Below are positions 9,312-18,034 of a stretch of 64,000 nucleotides of DNA, piece after piece. The notes beneath the pieces are model-generated. The model was given only the letters and a program-made list of their open reading frames with translations, was not told the origin of the DNA and made no database searches. This stretch comes from Vibrio sp. SCSIO 43137 (GTDB lineage: Bacteria > Pseudomonadota > Gammaproteobacteria > Enterobacterales > Vibrionaceae), in assembly GCF_028201475.1 (NCBI RefSeq), contig NZ_CP116384.1:1302001-1366000 (forward strand), in the 5' to 3' direction. Positions within the stretch are counted from its first letter, which is position 1. The number at the start of each line of letters is the position of its first letter. A program made the position numbers and the translations under genes.

Positions 9312-10094
9312 TTAGTAACTGAGTTCTGGCTGCTGTTCAGTTTCCTGCTGTTCAAGCGTCGCCAGCAGATTAGGTAGTAGTGAAGAAGCACCAAAGCGGT
9401 AGGTGCGAGTCGTTGTCCAGCCCAGACCAAACAAGCTATCAGCGATATCAAGGTACAGCAGCGCGTCTTCAGCATTTCTTACCCCGCCAGATGCCTTAAA
9501 GCCTACACGGTCCTGAACGCCCATTCGCTCAATGGTTTCCAGCATAATCTCAGCAGCTCTTGGTGTCGCATTTACAGGCACTTTACCAGTAGAGGTCTTC
9601 AACATATCAGCGCCGGCTTCAATAGAGAGCTCGGAAGCCGTGCGGATTTCAGACTCCGTCAGTTCACCTGATTCGATAATCACCTTAAGCAGTACACCAG
9701 CTTCACGACAAACGCGTTTACACTGTAAAACCAAATCATAACCGACCTGCTTATTACCTGCTTTTAGAGCGCGATAAGGAAAAGTAACATCCACGTCGTC
9801 CGCACCGTACATAATTGCCGCCTTGGTTTCAGCAACTGCTATCTCAATATCATCGTTACCATGGGGGAAGTTAGTTACAGTCGCAACGCGGATTTCTGGT
9901 GTTCCCTGCTCACGCAACTGCTTTTTTGCTAGCGGAACAAAACGGGGATAAACACAGATTGCAGCAGTATTGCCAAAAGCAGTTTTGGCGTCTTTACACA
10001 ACTGTATCACTTTCTCATCGGTATCATCGTCATTCAAACTTGTAAGATCCATAAGGTTAATTGCGCGCTGCGCTGCGATACGAAGTTCATTCAT
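9312..10094 (-). CDS. deoC: deoxyribose-phosphate aldolase
   Basis: A 260-residue class I aldolase that splits 2-deoxyribose 5-phosphate into glyceraldehyde 3-phosphate and acetaldehyde in deoxynucleoside catabolism. The Schiff-base lysine is in LKTSTGKV (about residue 167) and the second catalytic lysine in GFKASGGVR (about 201). AGGAG lies seven bases before ATG 10094. Unusually for an enterobacterial-type deoC it stands without deoA, deoB or deoD. Its upstream region carries a 33-bp element also found at the luxR/mocR divergent promoter 0.9 kb away, suggesting control by the MocR protein rather than, or in addition to, DeoR/CytR. Confidence 0.93.
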   Translation of the reverse strand: MNELRIAAQRAINLMDLTSLNDDDTDEKVIQLCKDAKTAFGNTAAICVYPRFVPLAKKQLREQGTPEIRVATVTNFPHGNDDIEIAVAETKAAIMYGADDVDVTFPYRALKAGNKQVGYDLVLQCKRVCREAGVLLKVIIESGELTESEIRTASELSIEAGADMLKTSTGKVPVNATPRAAEIMLETIERMGVQDRVGFKASGGVRNAEDALLYLDIADSLFGLGWTTTRTYRFGASSLLPNLLATLEQQETEQQPELSY

Positions 10095-10163
10095 AATAGT
10101 CTCCTGGTTAAAAAGTTACTTACCAAACTTGAGGCCATTATAAGAATCAGAACAAACTATAAT

Positions 10164-10196
10164 AGATACAGATTTTAACTTATTACCTATAACAGA
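10164..10196. promoter_or_regulatory. MocR-type operator candidate upstream of deoC
   Basis: AGATACAGATTT, an 11-base spacer, then CTATAACAGA. Both half sites and the spacer length are identical to the element at 11078-11110. The halves share an ATA(A)CAGA core spaced about two helical turns apart, the direct-repeat layout usual for MocR regulators. The element ends 68 bases upstream of the deoC start codon. Confidence 0.65.
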
Positions 10197-10277
10197 CTTA
10201 AAATGCAATTTTAAACAATTGAAATAACAGGTAAAAATGAGCAACAACACAAAACAAAACGACTAACAACTGTCTAT

Positions 10278-11051
10278 TCATATAAAACAGTCCCGCTTAG
10301 CATTGTAAATAAGCTCGGCCTTATTTCTGGCATTTAACAGTGACTTAGCCCGGCCGAGGTGGTAATTCACACCATTGGCTGACAACGGAAGAATCTGCAT
10401 AATCTCGCTACAACTTTTTCCCGCAGCAGTCAGATGAAGGATCTCGGCCGTCCGCTCCTTCATTGAGCCGTTATAGAAATCAGGATTAGTAATTCTGGGA
10501 TATCGCCGGGTCAGATAAAAATGCAACATCTCTAGCTGGGAAAACAACCCGGTTTGCTCCATTTTGTCTTCAAGCTGTTTCTGGGAATAGAGTGAAGAAT
10601 AGATAAAGAAAAAGCCGACAAAGTTGTCACTAGGTTCTGCCACAGAGACAACAGAGAAAGAGCGAACTTGATAGCTGGCTAAAATAGCATAGCTATCCCT
10701 GATGCCTGTAGTGGCAGCACTTTGCTGGCTGGCGCTACTACTGTTTAGCCAGTCTGAGAAGTGAGCAAGACAACTCTCTTTATACTCACAGGACATGTAC
10801 AGGTATATCAACCTCGATAGGATATTGACACTGTTCTGTGAACAGGAGAATACCGGAAAGTCATCCAGCCTTATCTCATCATTGTCTTTAGGGAATACAG
10901 CGTAAGAGAATTTTACGCCTTTAATCTGCTTCAGCTTCTCAGATAACTCGCGGGAAGGATCTGAGTATTCTGTTTCTCTGCTACTTATCATCGACCAAAC
11001 CATCATATATTGAACAGCCTGTATAAGACTGCGGTTTCTGCTAAGGATCAT
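10278..11051 (-). CDS. LuxR-family transcriptional regulator with unassigned N-terminal domain
   Basis: A 257-residue protein. The last 60 residues form a LuxR/GerE helix-turn-helix (ILHLTAAGKSCSEIMQIL, then NGVNYHLGRAKSLL). The N-terminal 190 residues are compatible in size with an autoinducer-type ligand domain, but I do not see the conserved LuxR acyl-homoserine-lactone pocket residues with confidence, so no ligand is assigned. It is divergent from the mocR gene and lies directly upstream of deoC, with which it could share regulation. The ribosome site is weak. Role unknown. Confidence 0.75.
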   Translation of the reverse strand: MILSRNRSLIQAVQYMMVWSMISSRETEYSDPSRELSEKLKQIKGVKFSYAVFPKDNDEIRLDDFPVFSCSQNSVNILSRLIYLYMSCEYKESCLAHFSDWLNSSSASQQSAATTGIRDSYAILASYQVRSFSVVSVAEPSDNFVGFFFIYSSLYSQKQLEDKMEQTGLFSQLEMLHFYLTRRYPRITNPDFYNGSMKERTAEILHLTAAGKSCSEIMQILPLSANGVNYHLGRAKSLLNARNKAELIYNAKRDCFI

Positions 11052-11077
11052 TATTAGAATCCGTTGTACAATATGAC

Positions 11078-11110
11078 AGATACAGATTTGTGCTATTTTT
11101 CTATAACAGA
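11078..11110. promoter_or_regulatory. MocR-type operator candidate in the luxR/mocR divergent promoter
   Basis: AGATACAGATTT-N11-CTATAACAGA, identical in both half sites to 10164-10196. It lies in the 108-base region between the luxR-type gene and mocR, 49 bases before the mocR start, as expected for autoregulation of a MocR protein. Confidence 0.65.
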
Positions 11111-11159
11111 TCTAAGCACTATGTAAACCATTGATTATCAAGAAATAAAAGGCACCACC

Positions 11160-12569
11160 TTGGCAAAGTACGAACAACTTGTCGATCAGATTCGTGATCA
11201 GATTCAAAATGAAGTGTGGCAGGTAGGAGACAAACTTCCCTCTCTACGCAAACAGACTGAACTTTCAAATATGAGCCTGATGACAGTTATGCAGGCTTAT
11301 CAAGTATTAGAGAGTCAGGGCTGGATCAGCTCTCATGCCCGTTCCGGCTACTTTGTCGCCCCAAAAGTAACCAGCTCAACCCCAAAAGCGTCGAAAACTG
11401 CCATCGAGTCATCGGAAAATATCGATATCAATGACTTTATTTTTGAGGTACTGCAAGAGAGCCGCAAGCCCCACGTTGTCAGCTTTGGTTCTGTTTATCC
11501 GGATACCGGTGTCCATCCCCGCAACCAGTTAAACAAAGCCTTAGCCTCGGTTACCCGCACTATGCCCACTTCCAGTGCTTTATATAACTTCCCACCGGGT
11601 AATGATCAGCTAAGACAGATCATCGCCAAACGCTATGCTGCACAAGGTATGAATATCTCCCCCGATGAGATTGTGATTACTGCCGGAGCGCTGGATGCAC
11701 TAAACCTGAGTTTGCAATCCGTTACCAAACCGGGTGACTGGGTTGTTATTGAATCACCGGGGTTTTACGGAGCCTTGCAGGCTCTACAACGGCTTAACTT
11801 AAGAGCGCTTTCAATAAGGACAGACCCGAGTGAAGGTATCGATCTGCAGGCACTGGAAACCGCTCTGGAAAACTATCCGGTGAAAGCGTGCTGGCTAATG
11901 ACCAATAGCCAGAACCCGACTGGCTGCACTATGCCGGAAGAGAAAAAACAGCAGCTGGTCTCTCTGCTGGAAAAGCACGATGTTTACCTGATTGAAGACG
12001 ACGTATATGCCGAGCTGCACTTCTCTGATAAAAAGCCACTACCGGCAAAAGCCTTCAGCAAAGCGGGCAAAGTGATGCACTGCTCATCTTTTTCTAAAAC
12101 GCTGCTTTCCGGATTCCGCATAGGTTGGGTCGCCGCCGGAGAGATGGCCATTCCGGTACAGAAATTACAATTGATGAGTGCCCTTTCGGTCAGCACACCA
12201 ATACAGCAAGCCTTTGCAGAGTACCTTTCCACCCGAAACTACGAAAACCACCTGCGTAAAATGAGAAGAGTACTGGAGCAAAACAAATTTGCTATCTGGC
12301 AGGAGGCGAGAAACTGTTTTCCTGAACAAGTTGATATTCATTATCTCGACGGCGGCTACTTTCTCTGGGTAGAGTTGCCGGATCATCTGGACGCTGCCGA
12401 GCTTTACCGGCTGGCCATTAAGGAAAATATCAGTATCGCCCCGGGTAAGATGTTCTCCCTTAACCAGCGATTCAATAACTGTTTCCGTATGAATGCGTCA
12501 TTTGAGTGTGGAGATAGAGAGAAACAGGCTATTCGTCGTTTGGCTGAACTTATTTATAAAATGATTTAA
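11160..12569 (+). CDS. MocR-family regulator (GntR helix-turn-helix fused to PLP aminotransferase fold)
   Basis: A 469-residue protein with an N-terminal GntR winged helix (about 1-70, KYEQLVDQIRDQI, LPSLRKQTELSNMS) and a fold-type I aminotransferase domain (about 105-465). The PLP-binding lysine is in SSFSKTLLSGFRIGW, and NSQNPTGCTMP is the cofactor-site signature. MocR proteins use PLP or a PLP adduct to sense amino compounds or B6 vitamers. The start is TTG at 11160, eight bases after AAAAGG; no ATG fits. Neighbouring PdxS/PdxT genes are absent, so it is not obviously PdxR. The shared upstream element suggests it regulates itself, the luxR-type gene and deoC. Confidence 0.87.
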   Translation: MAKYEQLVDQIRDQIQNEVWQVGDKLPSLRKQTELSNMSLMTVMQAYQVLESQGWISSHARSGYFVAPKVTSSTPKASKTAIESSENIDINDFIFEVLQESRKPHVVSFGSVYPDTGVHPRNQLNKALASVTRTMPTSSALYNFPPGNDQLRQIIAKRYAAQGMNISPDEIVITAGALDALNLSLQSVTKPGDWVVIESPGFYGALQALQRLNLRALSIRTDPSEGIDLQALETALENYPVKACWLMTNSQNPTGCTMPEEKKQQLVSLLEKHDVYLIEDDVYAELHFSDKKPLPAKAFSKAGKVMHCSSFSKTLLSGFRIGWVAAGEMAIPVQKLQLMSALSVSTPIQQAFAEYLSTRNYENHLRKMRRVLEQNKFAIWQEARNCFPEQVDIHYLDGGYFLWVELPDHLDAAELYRLAIKENISIAPGKMFSLNQRFNNCFRMNASFECGDREKQAIRRLAELIYKMI

Positions 12570-12592
12570 TCATTAGGTTTAAATAAACAAGA

Positions 12593-12630
12593 AAAATAAT
12601 GGCCGCAATATTAAAGCAGCCATTATTTTC
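12593..12630. terminator. terminator after mocR
   Basis: Inverted repeat AAAATAATGGC (12593-12603) with GCCATTATTTT (12619-12629), 24 bases after the mocR stop, A-rich on the left and T-rich on the right. Confidence 0.8.
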
Positions 12631-13071
12631 AATATAAATGAAAAATATAAAAACTATAATTAATATTAATGACCAAGCAGAAAAAATAAGTAATTAGTTA
12701 CAATAAAATTCATCCGTTTAGCTATACACCTCATCAAAATAAACCATTTTATATCTGCATCTCAAAAATAAACCCTCTCACGAAGAAAGAATTACACCAA
12801 GGCAAATAATCACGCTAAATACAACATGTTATACGAACAAGACCAAACGAAAACCATACAGCACTTTGAAGCTTCATATATACAGACAATTAATCACACT
12901 ATATTTATTTATTACACCCATATATTCAACACCAATAAGGCATCAATTAATAAAAATTAAAAAAAAAGCTTATGCGATTAATATCTAATTTTTAAAAATT
13001 ACCAGATTGAACGTTCATTAAAAAATAAATTACGATTTCTGCCATATTTCAACAGCTAGATATTTAATGTT
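12631..13071. other. AT-rich non-coding region upstream of the metalloprotease
   Basis: About 440 bases with no credible reading frame on either strand and markedly higher A+T than the flanking genes. It must contain the protease promoter and could bind a nucleoid silencer such as H-NS, which is inference. I see no convincing inverted repeat or promoter pair in it. Confidence 0.5.
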
Positions 13072-15060
13072 ATGCAGATATATAAATCTATATTTATTCT
13101 ATTAATGGTAGGCCCTTCTTTTATCGTCAACGCTTCTCAGCTATGGACAGCAACCTCTTCAGAACGTTCTGAAACCTCCACGGAATTAACCAGCCAAAAC
13201 TACTCAGCAAACCGTGCAGCACTTGAGAACGCTATGCTAAAGGGAAGAGATTCCGGCAGCACAACAGTGACAGTGCCTTTGCCGGACGGTAAGCTGGCAG
13301 AGTTTAATTTACAGTACGACTCTATCCTCTCCCCTCAACTCGAGGCAGAAAACCCACAACTCATAACTTATAAAGGAACTCAGGCAAACCAGCCTGAAAA
13401 CTCAGGGCGCTTTGACTACACAATGCAGGGCTTTCACGCCATGTTTCACTACAATGGCAAAATGGTTTATGTCGATCCGGTCAGAAATCAGCCCGGAAGT
13501 TATCTCTCTTACTATGCCAAACCATCTGAAGGCTTTATAGATCAAGTAACCGGGGTACCATCCGATAACGCTATCAACCCAAAACAGGCTATATCAGCAA
13601 GAGCGGCAACTCAGAAGCGAACGCTTCGTCTGGCTATATCCACCACTGGTGAGTATGCAAATTATTTTGAGGGGACGTTTGATGCAACAAAAGCCGCTAT
13701 AACCACCGCCATTAACCGGGTTAATCAGATTTACAGTACTGATCTCGCTATCGAGTTTGAGCTGGTTTATTTTAATATCTATACCGATGCAGCCACAGAC
13801 CCTTTTGAGAACTCCAACGGCGGTGCAGATATGCTGCATAATCATATTAGCTTAGTAGACAAAATCGGCGTTGGCGCTTTTGATATCGGCCATTTATTTA
13901 GTACCGGAGGAGGAGGCGTAGCGAGAATAAGCTCGGTCTGTCAAAATAATGTGAAAGGTCACGGAGTAACAGGCAAAAAAGCTCCCGTCGGAGACAGTTT
14001 TTATATCGATTATGTTGCCCATGAAATCGGTCATCAACTCGGAGCTACTCATACCTTTAACGGAACCATTGCAGCATGCAGCGGTGGAAACCGCAGCAGT
14101 AAAACCGCTGTTGAACCGGGAAGCGGCAGCACCATTATGGCTTACGCCGGAATTTGCGGAAAAGATAACTTACAGCGGAACAGTAACGCCTACTTTCATA
14201 CCGCCAGTATTGCCCAGATACGTAAACTAATAGACTCAAGACCAACCTGCGGAACAACCATGGAACTGGTTAATCAAGATCCTGTTGCAGACGCCGGCAG
14301 TAACTATGTTATTCCGGAGGGAACACCTTTTGTACTTTCCGGCTCCGCCACCGATGCTGACAATGATAACCTATCCTATATCTGGGAACAGATGGATACC
14401 GGCCCTGCTAATTCAGAACTTGATCTGGACCTTGGTGACGGTCCTCTGTTCCGCTCATGGTCACCCTCACCTTCCCCTGACAGGTACCTGCCCCGTTTAC
14501 AAGATCTGATTAACGGCACACTGAGCAAGGGAGAAACCTATGCAAAAACCGACAGAACGCTAACATTTCGTTTAACCGCCAGAGATGGGAAAGGCGGTGT
14601 AGATAGTGATGAAATGACCCTGACTGTTAGCGGCTCAACCAAACCTTTCAGAGTCACTCAACCGGTTACCGGTTCAATGCTTTATAAAAAGGCACTGGTT
14701 AAATGGCTACCGGAAGGAACAAAACAATCACCGATAAACTGTAACAAGGTTGATATCTTGCTATCAGATGATAACGGGGTAAGTTTTACCCAGATTCTGG
14801 AGTCCGGAACCGACAATGACGGTCAACATCTGGCAACCCTGCCGGACATTTCTGTTTCAGACGCCTTTATGATGGTGAAGTGCAGCAATAATGTATTTTT
14901 CGCCCTGTCAGATCGCTTTGCTATCGACCCTTCAGGCGAAGAGGACAGCATAGACGAAAACAATGAAAACTCTACCTCTGGCGCAAGTGGTGGTGGCATC
15001 ACACTGATATGGCTATTAGTTATGTCAGTTGCCGCAGTAACAAGGAGACGGTTCGGATGA
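13072..15060 (+). CDS. secreted M12-like zinc metalloprotease with PKD-type domain and GlyGly-CTERM tail
   Basis: A 662-residue protein. Signal peptide at about 1-21; a propeptide-like region to about 180; a reprolysin-like catalytic domain with HEIGHQLGATH at 317-327, the HExxHxxGxxH zinc site, and a Met-turn candidate TIMAYAGIC about 30 residues later; a PKD-like beta domain (about 400-525, DADNDNLSYIW); and a C-terminal GASGGG, hydrophobic helix, RRR sequence (about 638-660). That tail is a GlyGly-CTERM sorting signal, cut by rhombosortase before type II secretion and surface release. The stop overlaps the start of the lipoprotein gene, so the two are co-translated. The start ATG 13072 has no strong ribosome site. 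Confidence 0.87.
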   Translation: MQIYKSIFILLMVGPSFIVNASQLWTATSSERSETSTELTSQNYSANRAALENAMLKGRDSGSTTVTVPLPDGKLAEFNLQYDSILSPQLEAENPQLITYKGTQANQPENSGRFDYTMQGFHAMFHYNGKMVYVDPVRNQPGSYLSYYAKPSEGFIDQVTGVPSDNAINPKQAISARAATQKRTLRLAISTTGEYANYFEGTFDATKAAITTAINRVNQIYSTDLAIEFELVYFNIYTDAATDPFENSNGGADMLHNHISLVDKIGVGAFDIGHLFSTGGGGVARISSVCQNNVKGHGVTGKKAPVGDSFYIDYVAHEIGHQLGATHTFNGTIAACSGGNRSSKTAVEPGSGSTIMAYAGICGKDNLQRNSNAYFHTASIAQIRKLIDSRPTCGTTMELVNQDPVADAGSNYVIPEGTPFVLSGSATDADNDNLSYIWEQMDTGPANSELDLDLGDGPLFRSWSPSPSPDRYLPRLQDLINGTLSKGETYAKTDRTLTFRLTARDGKGGVDSDEMTLTVSGSTKPFRVTQPVTGSMLYKKALVKWLPEGTKQSPINCNKVDILLSDDNGVSFTQILESGTDNDGQHLATLPDISVSDAFMMVKCSNNVFFALSDRFAIDPSGEEDSIDENNENSTSGASGGGITLIWLLVMSVAAVTRRRFG

Positions 15061-15347
15061 AACTAACAGCAATACTCCTGCCGGTATTACTGGCCGGATG
15101 CGCAGATAACAGCAATAACGCAGATTATCGCTTGTATCAGGTGCCGGGAAGGGGAATGGTTCTTCCCGGTATAGAACCCGAAGAGAGAGAATTTGCAGCC
15201 AAACTGTGCGGTACACAAATTATTAAAGGCATAAGTGATGCAATAGAGAATGACAATAAGTTCAACCACTATTTAAAGCAGGTTGCGAAAGCAGAGAAGC
15301 ATAACCGGCAGGTCTATCAGAAATGCAGGCAGGTAAAAAAACACTGA
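15057..15347 (+). CDS. small lipoprotein co-translated with the metalloprotease
   Basis: 96 residues: MKLTAILLPVLLAGC is a lipoprotein signal with an LAGC lipobox, followed by a short polar, mostly helical mature part with two further cysteines. The start ATG at 15057 overlaps the protease TGA stop (ATGA), with AAGGAG ten bases upstream; a longer in-frame extension to 15009 has no ribosome site. No family recognised. The tight coupling suggests a job in secretion, folding or anchoring of the protease, which is inference. Confidence 0.8.
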   Translation: MKLTAILLPVLLAGCADNSNNADYRLYQVPGRGMVLPGIEPEEREFAAKLCGTQIIKGISDAIENDNKFNHYLKQVAKAEKHNRQVYQKCRQVKKH

Positions 15348-15422
15348 CTGAACAAATTTCTCACTCAATGCGGATAAGGGGCAAATGCCCCTTATTTTAA
15401 GCACACTCTACAGGCGACAGTA

Positions 15423-15989
15423 TTAGCCGCGCTTATTTTGCATCATTCCCGACGCAAGAATAATATCAATACACCTTTCTGCCGCATTAAGATCATTACA
15501 GGTATAAGCAGAAACAATAGCGCCTTCTTTTAACGTGCAGATCATATCCAGCAGAACAGGGTTATCCGATGATAAATAGCGGCTGATTAGCTGACGTACG
15601 TTTTGCTTATGTTTGGCGCAATAGCCGGAAATTTCACTCTCCCGCTCAGGAATTTCCGCAGAGGTATTAATAAAAAAACAGCCCTGAAAATCAGCTAATT
15701 CAGAGGCTTTATTGTGAAACCAATCGTTGAGCGCACCGAAAAGCTTTTTAACCAACTGCTGATCAGAATCCGCATCTTTCAACTGTGATTCCAGCCACAG
15801 CATAAAGCGTTTATCTCTCTCTTCCAGCGTAGCAAGTACCAGCGCCTCTTTACCGGAAAAGTGGTGATACAAGGTTTTCTTTGCTACGCCTGATGCCGTC
15901 AAAACCTCGTTAATTCCGACAGAATTAATGCCCTTTCGATAAAAAAGATCCAGTGCAGTCTCCACCAGCAGTGCTCGTTTGTCATTCAT
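15423..15989 (-). CDS. TetR-family repressor of the divergent HPP gene
   Basis: 188 residues with the TetR helix-turn-helix at about 5-50 (NSVGINEVLTASGVAKKTLYHHF) and a ligand domain of the YxaF/LmrA type by length. I place the start at ATG 15989, preceded by CCGGAGG; the frame stays open upstream but that part overlaps the operators and would not be translated. Two GTAGAC-N6-GTCTAC palindromes lie between it and the HPP gene, so autorepression and repression of HPP are very likely. Confidence 0.87.
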   Translation of the reverse strand: MNDKRALLVETALDLFYRKGINSVGINEVLTASGVAKKTLYHHFSGKEALVLATLEERDKRFMLWLESQLKDADSDQQLVKKLFGALNDWFHNKASELADFQGCFFINTSAEIPERESEISGYCAKHKQNVRQLISRYLSSDNPVLLDMICTLKEGAIVSAYTCNDLNAAERCIDIILASGMMQNKRG

Positions 15990-16020
15990 TATCTCTACCT
16001 CCGGAAAAGATATTGACACA

Positions 16021-16066
16021 GGTAGACCACTCTGTCTACCATAGAAAAGTAGACAACTTGGTCTAC
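16021..16066. promoter_or_regulatory. paired TetR operators
   Basis: Two palindromes of identical design: GTAGAC-CACTCT-GTCTAC at 16022-16039 and GTAGAC-AACTTG-GTCTAC at 16049-16066, starts 27 bases apart, filling the gap between the divergent tetR and HPP genes. The arms resemble operators reported for LmrA/YxaF-type TetR proteins. Confidence 0.8.
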
Positions 16067-16102
16067 CTATTCTCAACATAATATTTTCAGGATTTATACC
16101 CT

Positions 16103-16546
16103 ATGCAAAACATTCGTCACGCTTTTATTGCCGGCTTCGGAGCCGCTATAGCTATCGGGCTGCTCGCTTTTTTCCAACAAGTGGAACCGGGGTTGATTCT
16201 GCTAATGGCGCCATTTGGTGCAACGGCTGTACTGGTGTTTGGTGTACCGGACAGCCCGCTCGCACAGCCAAAAAATGTCATTGCCGGACACTTTATTACC
16301 GCTCTGATTGGCGTGCTGTTTGTCAGCCTGTTTGAGGTGAGCCCCCTTACATTGGCAATAGCCAGCGGGCTGGCAGTCACAGCTATGCTGCTGAGTAAAA
16401 CCACTCATCCACCGGCCGGTGCCAACCCGCTTTTAATTATGCTGACAGGGCAGAGTTGGTCGTTTCTGTTTACGCCAGTATTAGCCGGGGCTGTGATTAT
16501 TGTGTTGGCAGGAAAGGGTTATCAGAGGCTGACCAAAAACGTGTAA
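16103..16546 (+). CDS. HPP-family integral membrane protein
   Basis: 147 residues with four predicted membrane helices and the family signature HPPAGANPLL (about 107-116); MAPFGATAVLVFG is also typical. HPP proteins have been linked to nitrite transport in plastids and cyanobacteria; the bacterial substrate is generally unproven and is not assigned here. It lacks the C-terminal CBS pair carried by longer HPP proteins. Divergent from and evidently controlled by the TetR gene through the paired operators. Confidence 0.82.
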   Translation: MQNIRHAFIAGFGAAIAIGLLAFFQQVEPGLILLMAPFGATAVLVFGVPDSPLAQPKNVIAGHFITALIGVLFVSLFEVSPLTLAIASGLAVTAMLLSKTTHPPAGANPLLIMLTGQSWSFLFTPVLAGAVIIVLAGKGYQRLTKNV

Positions 16547-16722
16547 ATCTGCCATTTTTGGGACACAGATTTCAAAAGTTAAACAGGTCGAAGTGAATAG
16601 ATTGATCTACGCCGTGTTTTACGAAATCAAGTGAATATCTGCACAAAAAACAGACAAACTACTGCTAAGCTTTGATTGATGATTTTTCTACGTTTATCAC
16701 TAGCAGATCAAAAGGAGTTTCT

Positions 16723-16968
16723 ATGTTAGGCGAAGATCACTCACTACTTGCCGAGTTTCCCAACTACAAAGATACCATTGCTCAGTTAACCAAACAGGAC
16801 GAACATTTTGCCAGCGAAGCCAAGCGCTACAATTCCATAGATAAAGAGATACGAGAATTAGAGCTCAACGCCGCCCCCATCGACGATGAAGCCATGCATG
16901 GCCTGAAACATGACAGAGCAATGCTTAAAGACCATCTCTACCAACGCCTCAGAAGTGAAACCAGTTAG
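16723..16968 (+). CDS. YdcH-family (DUF465) small helical protein
   Basis: 81 residues, MLGEDHSLLAEFPNY followed by a long charged helix ending in LKHDRAMLKDHLY, the DUF465/YdcH pattern. Start ATG 16723 is chosen for AAAGGAG eight bases upstream; the frame extends upstream without a ribosome site. Function of the family is unknown. Monocistronic, followed by a strong terminator. Confidence 0.85.
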   Translation: MLGEDHSLLAEFPNYKDTIAQLTKQDEHFASEAKRYNSIDKEIRELELNAAPIDDEAMHGLKHDRAMLKDHLYQRLRSETS

Positions 16969-17013
16969 CCCCTGAAATCAAATTCCCTACAAATTCTCTA
17001 AATAACATAGCGG

Positions 17014-17046
17014 CAGGGCAGTATAACTATTACTGCCCTGTTTTTT
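17014..17046 (+). terminator. intrinsic terminator after the YdcH-like gene
   Basis: Perfect 10-bp stem CAGGGCAGTA (17014-17023) with TACTGCCCTG (17031-17040), 7-base loop, then six T. Confidence 0.9.
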
Positions 17047-17053
17047 ATACATT

Positions 17054-17926
17054 CTACACTACCACCTGCCTGTTAAGCTGATGCTCAATGGCTGCCAGTG
17101 ACACCCGCACATTCAACGGAACTTGCTGGCTGTATGGATGCAGTGCATAAACGGGGTTCACCGCAAGCTGATCACCGGGATATACCGGACAAAGCATAGG
17201 CTCAGCTATCGCCAGATAAAAATCGGGAATCAACCCCATTCCGGCACCGGACTGAATCAACGAGACAGTGGTATGAAAAGAATTGGTGATACATCTTGCA
17301 CGGTAAGTCAGCTCCTGCACTTCACCCGATGGTTTTTGTAGTGTGTGGCTGATATTTCGTCCCTGCCAGCTATTGGCGATATAGCTCAGCTCTTTATTAT
17401 CTGAGCTATTTTTATAGCTCTTTCCAACGCACAGCACATCCCTGAACTCACCGATACGACGCTGCTTCAGACTGCTCTCTTTCGACATCCCTACCCGTAT
17501 GGCCAGATCGATATTTTCCGCCACCAAATCTAACTGGCTGTCACTACTAATCAACTCAGGTTCTAGTTGAGGATAGTCACGCATCAGTTCAGCAACCGCA
17601 GGAGTCACTAAGGTTTCCATCAAAGCATTAGGAGCGGTAATTCTGACAACACCTTTAGGAACATCAAGGGATTCCTGAGCCTGAGCCCATGCACTTTCAG
17701 CCAGCTGATTCAGGGTTTTGCAACTGTGATAAAACTCTTGTCCGGCAGGGGTTAAGGTCTGACGGCGGGTAGTTCTTTTCAGAAGGGTAATTCCCAGCTC
17801 CGTTTCCAGAGACTTAAGATGCTGACTGACCACCGACTTAGAGAGCAGTAACTCGTCAGCCGCTGCGGTAATGGATCCCGACTCAACAATCTGGGCAAAC
17901 AGCGACATCTGCCGAAAACGGTTCAT
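17054..17926 (-). CDS. LysR-family transcriptional regulator
   Basis: 290 residues. LysR winged helix at 1-60 (SGSITAAADELLLSKSVVSQHLKSLE) and an effector domain typical of the CrgA/DsdC-like subgroup (VRITAPNALMETLV). It is divergent from the NTF2-like gene with 108 bases between starts, containing an ATTGT...ACAAT dyad (about 17931-17951) that could be its site. Control of the neighbour is inference. Confidence 0.85.
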   Translation of the reverse strand: MNRFRQMSLFAQIVESGSITAAADELLLSKSVVSQHLKSLETELGITLLKRTTRRQTLTPAGQEFYHSCKTLNQLAESAWAQAQESLDVPKGVVRITAPNALMETLVTPAVAELMRDYPQLEPELISSDSQLDLVAENIDLAIRVGMSKESSLKQRRIGEFRDVLCVGKSYKNSSDNKELSYIANSWQGRNISHTLQKPSGEVQELTYRARCITNSFHTTVSLIQSGAGMGLIPDFYLAIAEPMLCPVYPGDQLAVNPVYALHPYSQQVPLNVRVSLAAIEHQLNRQVVV

Positions 17927-18034
17927 TTTATTGTCCTGTTAAATTAAACAATCCTTTCTAATATATCTGTTTTTCCAATTCAATTACAGGGCTATTCTGA
18001 CGGGGTATTCACTTATTCAACCGGAGAGACAAGC

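Noticed and set aside
15990..16079. 30-codon N-terminal extension of the TetR gene at 15.4-16.0 kb
   Set aside because: It would translate through both operator palindromes; ATG 15989 has CCGGAGG upstream and gives the normal TetR N-terminus.
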